Shown here piece by piece: positions 41,512 to 51,130 of a stretch of DNA of 64,000 nucleotides. Location of the stretch: assembly GCA_000473305.1 (NCBI GenBank), contig CP006772.1:620001-684000 (forward strand), given 5' to 3'. Within the stretch, counting starts at the first letter, position 1. Each line of letters starts with the position of its first letter. Under the pieces are notes generated by a model. It searched no databases and had not been told where the DNA came from. It saw only the letters and a program-made list of their open reading frames with translations. The DNA is from Bacteroidales bacterium CF. GTDB taxonomy: Bacteria > Bacteroidota > Bacteroidia > Bacteroidales > UBA932. A program made the position numbers and the translations under genes.

Positions 41512-42109
41512 GAGGTTTTTTTAAAAAGTTAATACTCCAGCCGTGAGGGCTGATGATTTTATAGACAATCCAGCCTACAAGAATGCCAAGCAGGGCGCCA
41601 CATATGACATCCAGAGGAAAATGCCTCCCGACATATATTCTGCTGTAGCCTACAAGAGCAGCCCACAGGAAGATCATTGCCGAATACCAGCTCTTCCTGA
41701 AAGTGAAAGAGGTAAAGAGTGCCAACCCGAAAACATTGGCTGCATGGCTGGAGACAAAACCGTACAAGCCGCCTTTCCCGTCAAGCATCCTTACTAGCCC
41801 TTCAAGTTCCGGATCGTGTCCCGGTCTCAATCTTTGGACGTAATCCTTGATAACACTTGCCGAAATCATGTCTGTGAGTGCAAATGTTAAAAGAATGCCT
41901 GAAAGAGTAAGAAAAGCAGGCTTTATGGGCCTTAGGGCAAGCCTGTGATTGTCAACTTTAAAAAATGTAAAGAAGATAATTGCAATGTAGAGAGGTGTCC
42001 ATGTGAATTTTTCAGAAGCAAATAACATCACCCCGTCAAAAAAAGGCGTTTTAGCATGATTCAGAACAAGAAAAAGTGATTTATCAAAATCAATTATCCT
42101 CTCAAACAT
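41495..42109 (-). CDS. PAP2-family membrane phosphatase
   Basis: A 204-residue membrane protein with about five helices. The three phosphatase motifs are present: KDYVQRLRPGHDP, GFVSSHAANVFGLA and SRIYVGRHFPLDVICG. PAP2 enzymes of this size dephosphorylate undecaprenyl diphosphate, phosphatidate or lipid A from the periplasmic side. It resembles undecaprenyl-diphosphatase (PgpB/BcrC class), but sequence alone does not decide. It lies 3 bp after obg and overlaps lplA. Confidence 0.86.
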   Translation of the reverse strand: MFERIIDFDKSLFLVLNHAKTPFFDGVMLFASEKFTWTPLYIAIIFFTFFKVDNHRLALRPIKPAFLTLSGILLTFALTDMISASVIKDYVQRLRPGHDPELEGLVRMLDGKGGLYGFVSSHAANVFGLALFTSFTFRKSWYSAMIFLWAALVGYSRIYVGRHFPLDVICGALLGILVGWIVYKIISPHGWSINFLKKPHDIHN

Positions 42110-42112
42110 CTG

Positions 42113-43105
42113 TTAAGTGTTTAATGATTCCCATATCATATCCTTTAATTTCGTAATATTCTTGCCGGTTATGGAGGATATGAAAATATGCCTGATCTTA
42201 CGGGGCAAATGTTTTTTTATCTCTTTTTCAAGCTCGTCATCCAGCATGTCGGACTTTGTGATTGCAAGCAATCTCTCTTTGTCCAGCAATTCAGGATTGT
42301 ACTGTTTGAGCTCGTTAAGGAGTATCTTATATTCAGTTGCTATATCCTTGCTGTCTGCAGGTACCATGAAAAGCAGCATGGAGTTTCTCTCGATATGCTT
42401 GAGGAATCTCAGACCAAGGCCCCTGCCTTCGTGTGCCCCCTCAATAATCCCCGGGATATCTGCCATGACGAAAGACTTATTGTCATAATACTCTACGATT
42501 CCGATGCTCGGTTCGAGTGTCGTAAAGGCGTAGTCTGCAATTTTCGGTCTAGCTGCGGATATAGTCGATAAAAGAGTTGATTTTCCTGCGTTTGGAAAAC
42601 CTACAAGACCTACATCGGCAAGAATCTTCAACTCCAGAATGTACCAGTTTTCGGTACCTGGCTCGCCGGGTTGTGCAAATCTAGGTGTCTGGTTAGTGGC
42701 ACTTTTGAAAAAATCGTTTCCAAGTCCTCCCCTGCCGCCTTTCGCAAGAATCTTCTCCTCCCCGTCGGCTGTAATTTCAAAAAGAACCTCTCCTGTGTCA
42801 GCCAGCTTGGCAACAGTTCCCAGCGGAACATCCAGTATAATATCCTTTCCGTCCGCTCCATGCCTTAACTGACCGCCACCGGCCTCACCGTGCTCGGCAC
42901 GGATATGTTTTCTGTATTTGAGATGTATAAGAGTCCATGTCTGGGCATTTCCCCTAAGGATAATGTGGCCGCCTCGTCCACCATCCCCACCGTCAGGACC
43001 GCCTTTTGCCACGAATTTCTCCCTGCGGAGGTGCATAGAACCTTTTCCTCCGTTACCTGATTGGCAAAGAAGCCTGACGTAATCTACAAAGTTGGAATTG
43101 CCCAT
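42113..43105 (-). CDS. obgE: GTPase Obg (CgtA)
   Basis: A 330-residue ribosome-assembly GTPase. A glycine-rich Obg fold (about 1-160, with [19 protein letters not shown]) precedes the G domain: G1 [12 protein letters not shown]3 [17 protein letters not shown]4 TKSD and G5 SSITGKN. It lacks the variable acidic C-terminal tail of some homologues. Obg binds 50S precursors and senses guanine nucleotides. It is 5 bp downstream of adk. Confidence 0.96.
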   Translation of the reverse strand: MGNSNFVDYVRLLCQSGNGGKGSMHLRREKFVAKGGPDGGDGGRGGHIILRGNAQTWTLIHLKYRKHIRAEHGEAGGGQLRHGADGKDIILDVPLGTVAKLADTGEVLFEITADGEEKILAKGGRGGLGNDFFKSATNQTPRFAQPGEPGTENWYILELKILADVGLVGFPNAGKSTLLSTISAARPKIADYAFTTLEPSIGIVEYYDNKSFVMADIPGIIEGAHEGRGLGLRFLKHIERNSMLLFMVPADSKDIATEYKILLNELKQYNPELLDKERLLAITKSDMLDDELEKEIKKHLPRKIRHIFISSITGKNITKLKDMIWESLNT

Positions 43106-43110
43106 CTTAA

Positions 43111-43689
43111 TTATTTTATTTTGTCAATGATATCACAGATATCCTTGAAGTTTTCGTCTATACTCTTATTCCCGTTAACCCGGTAATATCTTCCGCTCTC
43201 TTTGTAATAGGCGATAAGAGGTTCTGTTTTCTTATGATATTGAACAATCCTGTTCTCGATGGTGGCCCGGTCCATATCATCCTTCCGCTCTTCCATCTGT
43301 GCTCTCATGGCGATGCGTTGGAATATCACCTCCTCATCGATCTCAAGAGAGATTACAGCCGTGACTTTTTGTCCCTTGGCTTCAAGTATTTTGTCAAGAG
43401 CCTCTGCCTGAGGTATGGTCCTGGGATAACCGTCAAGGATGTATCCTTTGTTGCCGTTTTGTGCTTCTGATACCACTTTGTTAAGCATTTCCAGTATTGT
43501 GGCGTCGTCAACAAGCCTTCCGTTCTCAATAATAGCCTTGACCTTTAGTCCAAGTTCACTTTTACTTTCAATCTCCTTTCTCAGAAGTTCTCCTGTAGAT
43601 ATATGGGTAAGGGAGTATTTCTCTGCAAGAAGAACGGATTGTGTCCCCTTACCGGCACCCGGAGGGCCGAATATTATGTAATACTTCAT
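43111..43689 (-). CDS. adk: Adenylate kinase
   Basis: A 192-residue nucleoside monophosphate kinase that interconverts ATP+AMP and 2 ADP. P-loop [23 protein letters not shown]-binding [11 protein letters not shown] and [14 protein letters not shown] are intact. The LID is the short form with no zinc cysteines ([19 protein letters not shown]). It is 11 bp downstream of hpt and upstream of obg in a leftward operon. Confidence 0.96.
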   Translation of the reverse strand: MKYYIIFGPPGAGKGTQSVLLAEKYSLTHISTGELLRKEIESKSELGLKVKAIIENGRLVDDATILEMLNKVVSEAQNGNKGYILDGYPRTIPQAEALDKILEAKGQKVTAVISLEIDEEVIFQRIAMRAQMEERKDDMDRATIENRIVQYHKKTEPLIAYYKESGRYYRVNGNKSIDENFKDICDIIDKIK

Positions 43690-43700
43690 ATTAAAAAAAC

Positions 43701-44240
43701 TTACTCATCCAATACATATATGTCCTTATACTGTCTCCCCAGCTCATCGTAATCCAGACCGAATCCTACAATAAAATCATTAGGTATACTCATTGCAACA
43801 TAGTCAATCCTGAGATTTTTCTTGTATGCATCCGGTTTGAAGAGGAGTGTGCATATCTTTGCATCCTTTACATTGGCAGAGAGCAGGGTCTTGTTCATTT
43901 CAACCATAGTTTCTCCACTGTCAACAATATCCTCGACTACAATAACACTTCTTCCCTCGAGGGATTTGTTGAACCCGAGAATTTGCTTCACCTCGCCCGT
44001 TGATGAGGTGCCACAGTATGAAGAGAGGCGGACAAAAGAGATCTCACATTCAAAATTTATATGCTTCAGAAGGGAGGCGGCAAACATGAATGAACCGTTG
44101 AGTACTGCAAGGAATAACGGACATTCAACATCTTTATAGTCGGTGTTTATCTGTTCTGCTACTTTCCTGATACTCTCCTCAATCTGTTCATTAGGTATGC
44201 ATATGCGGAAACTCTTGTCGTGCAGGGTGATCTTTTCCAT
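43701..44240 (-). CDS. hpt: Hypoxanthine phosphoribosyltransferase
   Basis: With the start at 44240 (EKITLHDKSFRICIPNEQ) the protein is 179 residues. An in-frame extension to 44318 would overlap the divergent purE gene and is rejected. The PRPP-binding loop VIVVEDIVDSGETM and the flexible-loop region SFVRLSSYCGTSSTGEV identify a purine salvage enzyme making IMP (and possibly GMP) from bases. The C-terminal DFIVGFGLDYDELGRQYKDI is typical of Hpt. It is divergent from purE. Confidence 0.93.
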   Translation of the reverse strand: MEKITLHDKSFRICIPNEQIEESIRKVAEQINTDYKDVECPLFLAVLNGSFMFAASLLKHINFECEISFVRLSSYCGTSSTGEVKQILGFNKSLEGRSVIVVEDIVDSGETMVEMNKTLLSANVKDAKICTLLFKPDAYKKNLRIDYVAMSIPNDFIVGFGLDYDELGRQYKDIYVLDE

Positions 44241-44250
44241 ATAAATTGTT

Positions 44251-44281
44251 TTTGTGCTCGCGAAATTAAGTATTAATTTTG
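44251..44281 (+). promoter_or_regulatory. Canonical Bacteroidota promoter of purE
   Basis: TTTG (44251-44254), exactly 19 nt, then TAATTTTG (44274-44281): a full match to both elements. The purE ATG is 27 nt downstream. Confidence 0.75.
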
Positions 44282-44308
44282 TCTTAAACCAATTTAACTG
44301 AAACACCA

Positions 44309-44821
44309 ATGAATCCAAGAGTTAGCATTATAATGGGCAGTACCTCCGACCTTTCGGTGATGAAGCAGGCTGCAGAGTTTCTCGATGAGATGGAGATACC
44401 ATTTGAGATCAATGCCCTCTCTGCACACAGAGTGCCTGAGATGGTAGCACAATTTGCAAAGAATGCTTATGGAAGAGGTGTTCGGGTGATAATTGCCGGA
44501 GCCGGAGGAGCAGCACATCTCCCGGGAGTCATTGCTGCGTTCACTCCCGTTCCTGTAATAGGTGTTCCCATTAAATCGTCAAACTCAATGGATGGTTGGG
44601 ATTCAGTACTTTCAATACTACAGATGCCGGCCGGGATACCGGTTGCGACAGTGGCTCTCGACGGAGCTAAAAATGCGGCAATATTGGCTGTACAGATGCT
44701 GGCCACCGGAGATGAGCAGCTTATGAACAAGCTCTCTGTTTTCAAGAGTGAGCTTGCTGCAAAGATATCAAAGGCAAATGATGAGTTAAAAAAGGTTGAG
44801 TACAGGTACAAGGTAGGATAA
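44309..44821 (+). CDS. purE: 5-(carboxyamino)imidazole ribonucleotide mutase PurE
   Basis: A 170-residue class I PurE, which moves the carboxylate from N5-CAIR to C4 of the imidazole in purine synthesis. The N-terminus has GSTSDLSVMKQAAEFL and the active-site region SAHRVPEMV. The core GAGGAAHLPGVIAAFTPVPV contains the catalytic His, and GVPIKSS follows. Its partner PurK is not adjacent. Length is standard. Confidence 0.96.
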   Translation: MNPRVSIIMGSTSDLSVMKQAAEFLDEMEIPFEINALSAHRVPEMVAQFAKNAYGRGVRVIIAGAGGAAHLPGVIAAFTPVPVIGVPIKSSNSMDGWDSVLSILQMPAGIPVATVALDGAKNAAILAVQMLATGDEQLMNKLSVFKSELAAKISKANDELKKVEYRYKVG

Positions 44822-44853
44822 TTAACATTTACTTTTTATGAGGGGAGGGATTT

Positions 44854-46806
44854 ATGAGGCGAGCGATTTTCATTATGCTGCTTTTTTCAGGCAGCGGGGT
44901 TCTTTTTGTCAATAGGGCAGAGGGACAAGAGATTCCGGACAGGATTATTGAGTTGATAACAGAGGCCGCAGAAGGGGGAGGAGACATTCCTGATGAAGGC
45001 CGTATGGAGGAGCTGCTGGAATATTACAGACAGATGCTGGTCACGCCTTTGAATATCAACACGGCAGAGAGAGAGGAGCTGGAGAGGCTTGAGTTACTCT
45101 CTGATTGGCAAATCAGTGCAATTATATCTTACAGAGAAGAATACGGGCAACTGCTCACTTTGAATGAGCTCTATAATATTCCAGGGTTCAAGTCAGAGAT
45201 TGTCTCGTTGTTAATTCCTTTTCTGACGACAGGTACAAAAGATGATAATTTCAGATTATCTCCCCGGTCTATGTTGAGGGATTCCAGAGCCGAGCTACTG
45301 TTAAAGAGCAGATATATCATACAGAAGGAGCAGGGGTACTTCCCTATTAAAAAGGCTGATTTTGATAAAAAGCCCGACAGCAGATATCTTGGTCCGAGAG
45401 GATTACTCTATTCTCAGCTTAAGTATGAGTCGACTGAGCATATAAAAGCGGCAATTACAATCGAGAGAGATCCTGGTGAAAAGGGGGCGGATTATAAATC
45501 TGTAAATATCTCTTTCTCTAAAATAGGAATCATTAACAGATTGGTGGCAGGAGACTTTTCTGCCCGTTTCGGACAAGGGCTTGTTCTCTGGAACTCATTT
45601 GCAATGGACTCATATACGGATGCCAGATCTTTGGCAAAACACCCTGCCGGGTTGGCCCCATATAACTCCACGGATGAAAACCGTGCATTAAGGGGCATCT
45701 CTACAACTCTGGAACATGATGATTGGAGGTTCACCATTCTTGCATCGCACAGAAAATATGATGCAAGAGTGGTTGACGGAGATTACACATCACTTCTTAC
45801 GACTGGTTTGCATAATACGAAAACCACTCTTGAGAGAAAAGGATCTCTGGATGGTACACTGATTGGAAGCAATATTTCCTGGTCGGGCAATAGTTCAAGA
45901 ATATCACAGACCACTGCACTCTATTGGTATTCTCTTCCATACGGAGGAAGAGACACTATCCAGATCAGGCGTGACAGGCAGTTGGGTGGATACCAGGCAA
46001 ACTTCTCAATTGACGGATACAGGGTGTTTCGCAAATTCAGGATTTTCGGAGAGTTGGCATCAGATCATACAGGCTCATGTGCCTTCATCGGAGGTCTTCT
46101 ATACTCTCCGACGGGAAAAATGGAGACAGCCATCTTGCTTAGAGATTATGCCGGGCAGTACAGAGCCCCTTTTGCATCCCCGATCTCCAGAAAATCATCG
46201 ATAGGAGGGGAGAGCTCTCTCAGAATTGCAGCAATGCTGTTGTTGGGCAATTATTGGAAAACAACCGCTGATGCTGAATACTGCAATGATAAATTTTATC
46301 TTACATTCTCTGCATCATCTTCAGAGAAGGCTAAAAGTCAGCTTTTCTTCAAGTATTCATTAAGCGAGAAGAGACATTCCCTCAGGTACAACCATACATT
46401 CAGACTATCTCCGCTGTTCAGGATTGCAGGGCGAGGAGATCTTAACCTGATAGGTGATAATGGTCTCAAATACGGTTATCATCTCTCTGCCGAGACCATT
46501 TTCAAGACACCTGCAGGTAAGATTGACGCATCTCTGAGGCTGGCCTATTTTAATGCAACTCTCTGGGATAGCCGCATATATGTTTACGAGCGTGACATGC
46601 TTTATAACTTCTCTGTCCCGGTATACTACGGCGAGGGATTAAGATGCTATCTCAATCTCCATATAATTCCTATCAGAAGATGCGACATATGGTTCAGAAT
46701 AGCTGCAACCAGATATCTCGACCGGGATAAAATAAGCGAAGGGACCGGATTGATATCCGGCCCCTTAAAAAGCGAAGCAAAAATTCAGCTTAGATTCCGC
46801 CTTTGA
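44854..46806 (+). CDS. Secreted helix-hairpin-helix protein with predicted beta-barrel body
   Basis: A 650-residue protein with a signal peptide (cleavage near AEGQE, residue 25). A helix-hairpin-helix domain follows at about 60-130 (LNINTAEREELERLELLSDW, then a second hairpin near LNELYNIPGFKSEIVSLL). The remaining ~500 residues alternate hydrophobic and aromatic residues in short strands, as in outer-membrane barrels, and end in KIQLRFRL. A DNA-binding-type domain on a barrel-like exported protein is unexpected. DNA uptake or ComEA-like function is a guess. A strong SD (GGGGAGGG) precedes the ATG. Confidence 0.72.
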   Translation: MRRAIFIMLLFSGSGVLFVNRAEGQEIPDRIIELITEAAEGGGDIPDEGRMEELLEYYRQMLVTPLNINTAEREELERLELLSDWQISAIISYREEYGQLLTLNELYNIPGFKSEIVSLLIPFLTTGTKDDNFRLSPRSMLRDSRAELLLKSRYIIQKEQGYFPIKKADFDKKPDSRYLGPRGLLYSQLKYESTEHIKAAITIERDPGEKGADYKSVNISFSKIGIINRLVAGDFSARFGQGLVLWNSFAMDSYTDARSLAKHPAGLAPYNSTDENRALRGISTTLEHDDWRFTILASHRKYDARVVDGDYTSLLTTGLHNTKTTLERKGSLDGTLIGSNISWSGNSSRISQTTALYWYSLPYGGRDTIQIRRDRQLGGYQANFSIDGYRVFRKFRIFGELASDHTGSCAFIGGLLYSPTGKMETAILLRDYAGQYRAPFASPISRKSSIGGESSLRIAAMLLLGNYWKTTADAEYCNDKFYLTFSASSSEKAKSQLFFKYSLSEKRHSLRYNHTFRLSPLFRIAGRGDLNLIGDNGLKYGYHLSAETIFKTPAGKIDASLRLAYFNATLWDSRIYVYERDMLYNFSVPVYYGEGLRCYLNLHIIPIRRCDIWFRIAATRYLDRDKISEGTGLISGPLKSEAKIQLRFRL

Positions 46807-46807
46807 C

Positions 46808-48433
46808 TTAGGCTCTCTTTATCTTTAACTTCTTGCCCGGAGCAATCTTGCTGTTTTTTGTAAGACCATTGAGTTCAAGAATGTCATTGAGGGTTACTCC
46901 TTCGAATTTCCTTGAGATACCCCAGAGTGTGTCACCCCTTCTTACAGTATAGTATACATATCCTCCACTCTTTTTGGTTTGCGGAGCGGATGCGTATGAA
47001 GGCTCGTCATCTGACGATGATGAGCGTCTTCCGTGTATTACAATAGTTTGTCCGATGCTGATCTTTGATTTTGTGTGATTCCATCTCTGCAGGTCCGAGA
47101 GTTTAACGCCATACTTCATTGCTATACCGCCCAGAGTCTCCCCTTTTCTTACGATGTGAGTATATGATGTACTTCTTTCACTTCCGGATGATGATGAGGC
47201 AAGGTTGTTTCCTTTTGTCTCCTTAAAGATGATAGGGTTAAAAAATAGAGAATCCTTGTATGTGTAGATTGAATCCTCATTGTTTACAAATGTTGTGGTA
47301 TATTGGTAGGGTAGATTGAGCACCATTCCTTCAGGAGAACCCGGGATTATCTGTTTGATGTATTGAGGATTAAGGTTTTGAAGCTCTTCTACAGTAACTC
47401 CGACAACCTCAGAGATCTGACCAAAGTGCAAAGGTTTGTGTATCATAAATGTGTCAACATGAGCAGGCATTGAAATAGCTCTAGGCACAATTTTGTGTTC
47501 TTTATAGTAGTTGAGTGTGTAGAGAGCAGCCACGAATGAAGGTACATACCCGCGTGTCTCTCTTGGAAGATATGGGTAGATTTTCCAGAAATCCCTTGAT
47601 CCGGCTCTTCTTATTGCTTTGTTGACATTGCCGGCCCCGCAGTTGTACGAAGCTATTGCAAGAGCCCAGTCACCAAAAATCGTATATGAATCTTTCAGAT
47701 ATTTGCAGGCAGCATGAGTAGATGCAATCGGATCCAGTCTCTCATCTACATAAGAATTGATCTTTAGATTGTATTGAAGCGCTGTCCTGTACATAAATTG
47801 CCAAAGTCCCCTTGCTTTAACTCTCGAACATGCATTGGGATTCAGCGCAGATTCTATAACGGCCATTATTCTTAACTCTTTAGGCAGGTCATACTGATCA
47901 ATTATCTCTTCAAATATCGGGAGATAGTAGGCAGACATACCTAGTATAAGGTCAATCTTGTGAGGAATCTTCTGGGTGTAGAAGACAATATGGTTTTTAA
48001 TAATATCGTTGTAAGGGAGCGGGATGAAAGAGTTCATTGCTTTCAGACGGGCAATAAACACAGAATCAGGAATGTCTGATTTTAGTTTTGCGCTGTCAAG
48101 ATCAACATACAGATCATCAACCATCGAGAACTTCTTTTGAACATAATAGAGGCTCAACAGGCTGTCAGTAGATATTTTGCTCTCAATAAGGTCTTCTCCT
48201 TCGAAGAAGTTTATTACTCCAGGGTTAATTGTATCGTTTGTACTTACGGTGTCTGAAAGTTCTATTGCTGCACCGCTGAGTTCATTTTTCAATGAGTCTA
48301 TTGTCTTTCTGAGAAGTTGAATCTCAGTAAGAAGTTCCTTTTTTGTCGGTTTTTTTGTTAAAAGTTGTCCGTATGATAATTCTGTGGAGAAGACAACTGT
48401 CAGCAATACAAAAAATAATGTTCTGATCTTCAT
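46808..48433 (-). CDS. Membrane-bound lytic murein transglycosylase MltD-type with LysM domains
   Basis: A 541-residue exported protein with a signal peptide (near residues 1-22) and a short coiled coil. The SLT lysozyme-like domain (about 170-300) has the catalytic Glu in AVIESALNPNACSRVKARGL and the GLWQFM and SYNCGAGNV motifs. Two C-terminal LysM peptidoglycan-binding repeats follow (IVRKGETLGGIAMKYGVKLS and TVRRGDTLWGISRKF). It cleaves glycan strands with 1,6-anhydro products. It is the last gene of the parA-parB-DUF5683 operon, 1 bp after the previous gene. Confidence 0.9.
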   Translation of the reverse strand: MKIRTLFFVLLTVVFSTELSYGQLLTKKPTKKELLTEIQLLRKTIDSLKNELSGAAIELSDTVSTNDTINPGVINFFEGEDLIESKISTDSLLSLYYVQKKFSMVDDLYVDLDSAKLKSDIPDSVFIARLKAMNSFIPLPYNDIIKNHIVFYTQKIPHKIDLILGMSAYYLPIFEEIIDQYDLPKELRIMAVIESALNPNACSRVKARGLWQFMYRTALQYNLKINSYVDERLDPIASTHAACKYLKDSYTIFGDWALAIASYNCGAGNVNKAIRRAGSRDFWKIYPYLPRETRGYVPSFVAALYTLNYYKEHKIVPRAISMPAHVDTFMIHKPLHFGQISEVVGVTVEELQNLNPQYIKQIIPGSPEGMVLNLPYQYTTTFVNNEDSIYTYKDSLFFNPIIFKETKGNNLASSSSGSERSTSYTHIVRKGETLGGIAMKYGVKLSDLQRWNHTKSKISIGQTIVIHGRRSSSSDDEPSYASAPQTKKSGGYVYYTVRRGDTLWGISRKFEGVTLNDILELNGLTKNSKIAPGKKLKIKRA

Positions 48434-48434
48434 T

Positions 48435-49376
48435 TTAAAAATTTAAATTCATCTGCAATCCAAAAGCAGGAGAGAGACTGTTTGCAAATTGGTTGTTTAA
48501 AGGTTGTATGACGACCGGTTCAAAAGAGGCTGAAAGGTCATCGCTTACATCAAATTCGCTGAAGTGTGCAAATACGTTTGCGTCAATGATGTTTAGTGCA
48601 TAGACAAGGGCTCCTGCTAAAATAGAGTAGTCCCTGTATCTTCGGTAAGCAGTCTTGAAATAGTCAAGAGTCTCCAGACTGTACTTAGTTGCCACATCGC
48701 CCTGTGGATTATTGGAAGCCTCTATATAGAGCTCTTTGTACTTCTGGAACTGCAGGTTGTTATAATTTACAAAATAGCCGCAGGTTATCAAACCTCCGTA
48801 TATGATGGGAATCTTCCAGTAGTTGCCTGTATACGCCTGTCCGAGACCGGGAAGCATGGCAGAGTATAGTGATGCCCTTGCCGGAAGTATACTCTTTTCA
48901 GATTTGTATGATACAATACCATCCATTATTGTAGCGTAATGTAACATCGCGGCACCGATATAGTAATAATCGCGGTTGTTCCTGTACTTAACATCCCCGT
49001 TGTCCTTGAATTTGGCCCCGTTGCTGTAGCCCTGATAGATAAGTGCAGCCATCCCTCCGTATACGACAGGAAGTTTCCAGTACTGTCTGTTGTATATCTG
49101 GGCGGTGCCGGGGAGTATAAGCGAACCTATCCACATATGGTTGATTCTCATTGAATCCCTATGAGCCAGACTTTTAAAATATCTCTTTATTGTATAACGG
49201 GGAACAGTTGATGTATCGCCGTAATTGGTGGTATCCCTGGTGTTGTTGTTGGTAGTGTTTTGCTGAAACATTGAAGCTCCGGGAGCTCCTGCAATATTTG
49301 TACTTGATCTGACCTGTCCACTCACAGGGAGCGTTATCAGGAACAAGGTGACAATTATGAGGATCTTTCTGGCCAT
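48435..49376 (-). CDS. DUF5683 family membrane-associated protein
   Basis: A 313-residue protein with a signal peptide (about 1-20) and several hydrophobic hairpins. Two internally similar units each contain LPGxxQxYxxxYWKxPxxYGG (LPGTAQIYNRQYWKLPVVYGG-like and LPGLGQAYTGNYWKIPIIYGG-like segments). This duplicated LPG-Q-Y-YWK-P-YG pattern marks the DUF5683 family. Its function is unknown. Its fixed position between parB and a lytic transglycosylase suggests a link between chromosome segregation and the envelope, by inference only. Confidence 0.82.
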   Translation of the reverse strand: MARKILIIVTLFLITLPVSGQVRSSTNIAGAPGASMFQQNTTNNNTRDTTNYGDTSTVPRYTIKRYFKSLAHRDSMRINHMWIGSLILPGTAQIYNRQYWKLPVVYGGMAALIYQGYSNGAKFKDNGDVKYRNNRDYYYIGAAMLHYATIMDGIVSYKSEKSILPARASLYSAMLPGLGQAYTGNYWKIPIIYGGLITCGYFVNYNNLQFQKYKELYIEASNNPQGDVATKYSLETLDYFKTAYRRYRDYSILAGALVYALNIIDANVFAHFSEFDVSDDLSASFEPVVIQPLNNQFANSLSPAFGLQMNLNF

Positions 49377-49382
49377 TGAGCT

Positions 49383-50291
49383 TTAAATATTTGTTTGCTC
49401 AAGAGCTTTGAGGAACTGATATATCTCATTGTCTCCATTGAAATGGATGGTGAGAGAGCCTGTCCCTTTTTCACCCCTTTTCAGGCTGATATTATTGTCA
49501 AAATATTTTCCGAATATCTCGAGAAGACGTATGTATGCCTCTTCAAGCTGTGGATTTTCCGGGAGCTCTTCTTGTGCAGGTTTCGGTTGCTCCTCGTCTG
49601 AAAATTTGCGTATTTTATCTTCGATCTGTCTTACTGAAAGATCATTTTCGATTATCTGATTACAAAGCTTAATCTGTTTTTTCGGATCCTCTATTGCCAG
49701 GAGTGCCCTTGCATGACCCATAGATATTGCTTTAGCCCTGATTGCCAGCTGAATTTCAGGCGGGAGTCTCAACAGCCTGAGGTAATTTGTAACGGTAGCC
49801 CTCTTTTTACCAACCCTGCCGGCCATCTCCTCCTGAGTGAGGCTGCACTCTTCAATAAGTCTGTGAAAACTTTGCGCAATCTCTATTGCATCAAGGTTCT
49901 CTCTTTGAATATTCTCAACAATTGCCATCTCCAGCATACCCTGGTCATCTGCCTTGCGGATATATGCCGGGATAGCGTTTAATCCGGCTAAAGTAGCTGC
50001 CCTGAATCTGCGTTCGCCGCTTATTATCTGGTATTTGCCATTTTCTGTCATCCTGACGGTAATCGGCTGGATTACACCAAGAGTCTTGATTGAGTCTGCA
50101 AGTTCTGCAAGAGCCTCTTCATCGAAAGTGTTCCTCGGTTGATACGGGTTAGCCTCAACCTTGTCAACCGGAATCTCCGAAATAGATGCAGGAGTTGCCT
50201 GGTTTTCGGCAACAAGAGGTTTGTTGAAGGACATATTATCTACGTCCGAGATGAGGGCACCTAACCCTCTTCCTAAAGCTGACTTCTTCAT
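49383..50291 (-). CDS. parB: Chromosome partitioning protein ParB
   Basis: A 302-residue ParB/Spo0J protein: N-terminal ALGRGLGALIS, the CTPase/ParB domain with VEANPYQPRNTFDEEALAEL and ISGERRFRAATLAGL (the GERR nucleotide-binding box), helix-turn-helix EEMAGRVGKKRATVTNYLRL, and a C-terminal dimerisation region. It loads at parS and slides as a CTP-dependent clamp. It starts 1 bp after parA. No parS palindrome was recognised in the window. Confidence 0.95.
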   Translation of the reverse strand: MKKSALGRGLGALISDVDNMSFNKPLVAENQATPASISEIPVDKVEANPYQPRNTFDEEALAELADSIKTLGVIQPITVRMTENGKYQIISGERRFRAATLAGLNAIPAYIRKADDQGMLEMAIVENIQRENLDAIEIAQSFHRLIEECSLTQEEMAGRVGKKRATVTNYLRLLRLPPEIQLAIRAKAISMGHARALLAIEDPKKQIKLCNQIIENDLSVRQIEDKIRKFSDEEQPKPAQEELPENPQLEEAYIRLLEIFGKYFDNNISLKRGEKGTGSLTIHFNGDNEIYQFLKALEQTNI

Positions 50292-50292
50292 C

Positions 50293-51060
50293 CTATGAAT
50301 TCTTTTTTAAAACCTCTTTGGCAAGATTCAGATAATTATTTGTACCTGCAGATACAGCATCGTGAAGAATAACCGGCTTACCGAATGAAGGAGCTTCGCT
50401 CAGTTTTACGTTTCTCTGTATCACAGTGTTGAACACCATTTCATTAAAGTGGCTTCTTACTTCATCCACAACAAGGTTCGCATGTCTGAGTCTTGCATCA
50501 AACATAGTGAGCAGAAATCCTTCTATTTGAAGCGATGTGTTGAGTCTGTTCTGGACAAGCTTGATTGTGTTGAGCAGTTTGCCGAGACCCTCCAGTGCAA
50601 AATACTCGCATTGTACCGGTATAAGTACGGAATCTGCTGCAGTGAGGGAGTTTATGGTAATTATTCCCAGAGATGGAGAACAGTCAATAATAATAAAATC
50701 GAATTCATCCCTGATAGTGTCGAGTGCTTTTTTCATAACCATCTCTCTCTCGGGAATGTTCAACATCTCAAACTCTGCACCGACAAGGTTTATATGAGAA
50801 GGGGCAAGCTTAAGCCCTGTTATCTCTGTCTCAAGAAGTATATCCTGAATCTTGACCTTCCCGATCATTACTTCATATATGGTGAGTTTTGAGTTGGAGT
50901 CAGGGTCGAAATTAAATCCTGATGTGGAGTTCGCCTGAGGATCCGCATCAACAATTAAGACCTTCTTTTCCATGACGGCAAGTGAGGCAGCCAGATTGAT
51001 TGCCGTTGTTGTTTTACCGACTCCGCCCTTCTGGTTTGCTATAGCAATTACTTTTCCCAT
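50293..51060 (-). CDS. parA: Chromosome partitioning ATPase ParA
   Basis: A 255-residue ParA/Soj Walker-type ATPase with deviant Walker [20 protein letters not shown], Walker A' [11 protein letters not shown] and Walker [12 protein letters not shown]. It lacks an N-terminal DNA-binding extension, as in chromosomal Soj-type proteins. It is first in a four-gene leftward operon and has an exact -7 element upstream. Confidence 0.96.
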   Translation of the reverse strand: MGKVIAIANQKGGVGKTTTAINLAASLAVMEKKVLIVDADPQANSTSGFNFDPDSNSKLTIYEVMIGKVKIQDILLETEITGLKLAPSHINLVGAEFEMLNIPEREMVMKKALDTIRDEFDFIIIDCSPSLGIITINSLTAADSVLIPVQCEYFALEGLGKLLNTIKLVQNRLNTSLQIEGFLLTMFDARLRHANLVVDEVRSHFNEMVFNTVIQRNVKLSEAPSFGKPVILHDAVSAGTNNYLNLAKEVLKKNS

Positions 51061-51097
51061 ATATTTATATAGTTCGTTTGATAAGTAGTCAATCGGA

Positions 51098-51105
51098 CAA
51101 AATTA
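51098..51105 (-). promoter_or_regulatory. -7 promoter element of the par operon
   Basis: The minus strand reads TAATTTTG, an exact TAnnTTTG match, 37 nt before the parA ATG and only 25 bp after the stop of the IspH-PriA gene. Confidence 0.5.
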
Positions 51106-51130
51106 CAAAAATCTTTTTTTGCTTACGCAT

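Noticed and set aside
46808-51060. parS sites near parAB
   Set aside because: CACGTG-containing segments (for example near 4790 and 51320) are not flanked by the symmetric arms expected of parS, so none is claimed.
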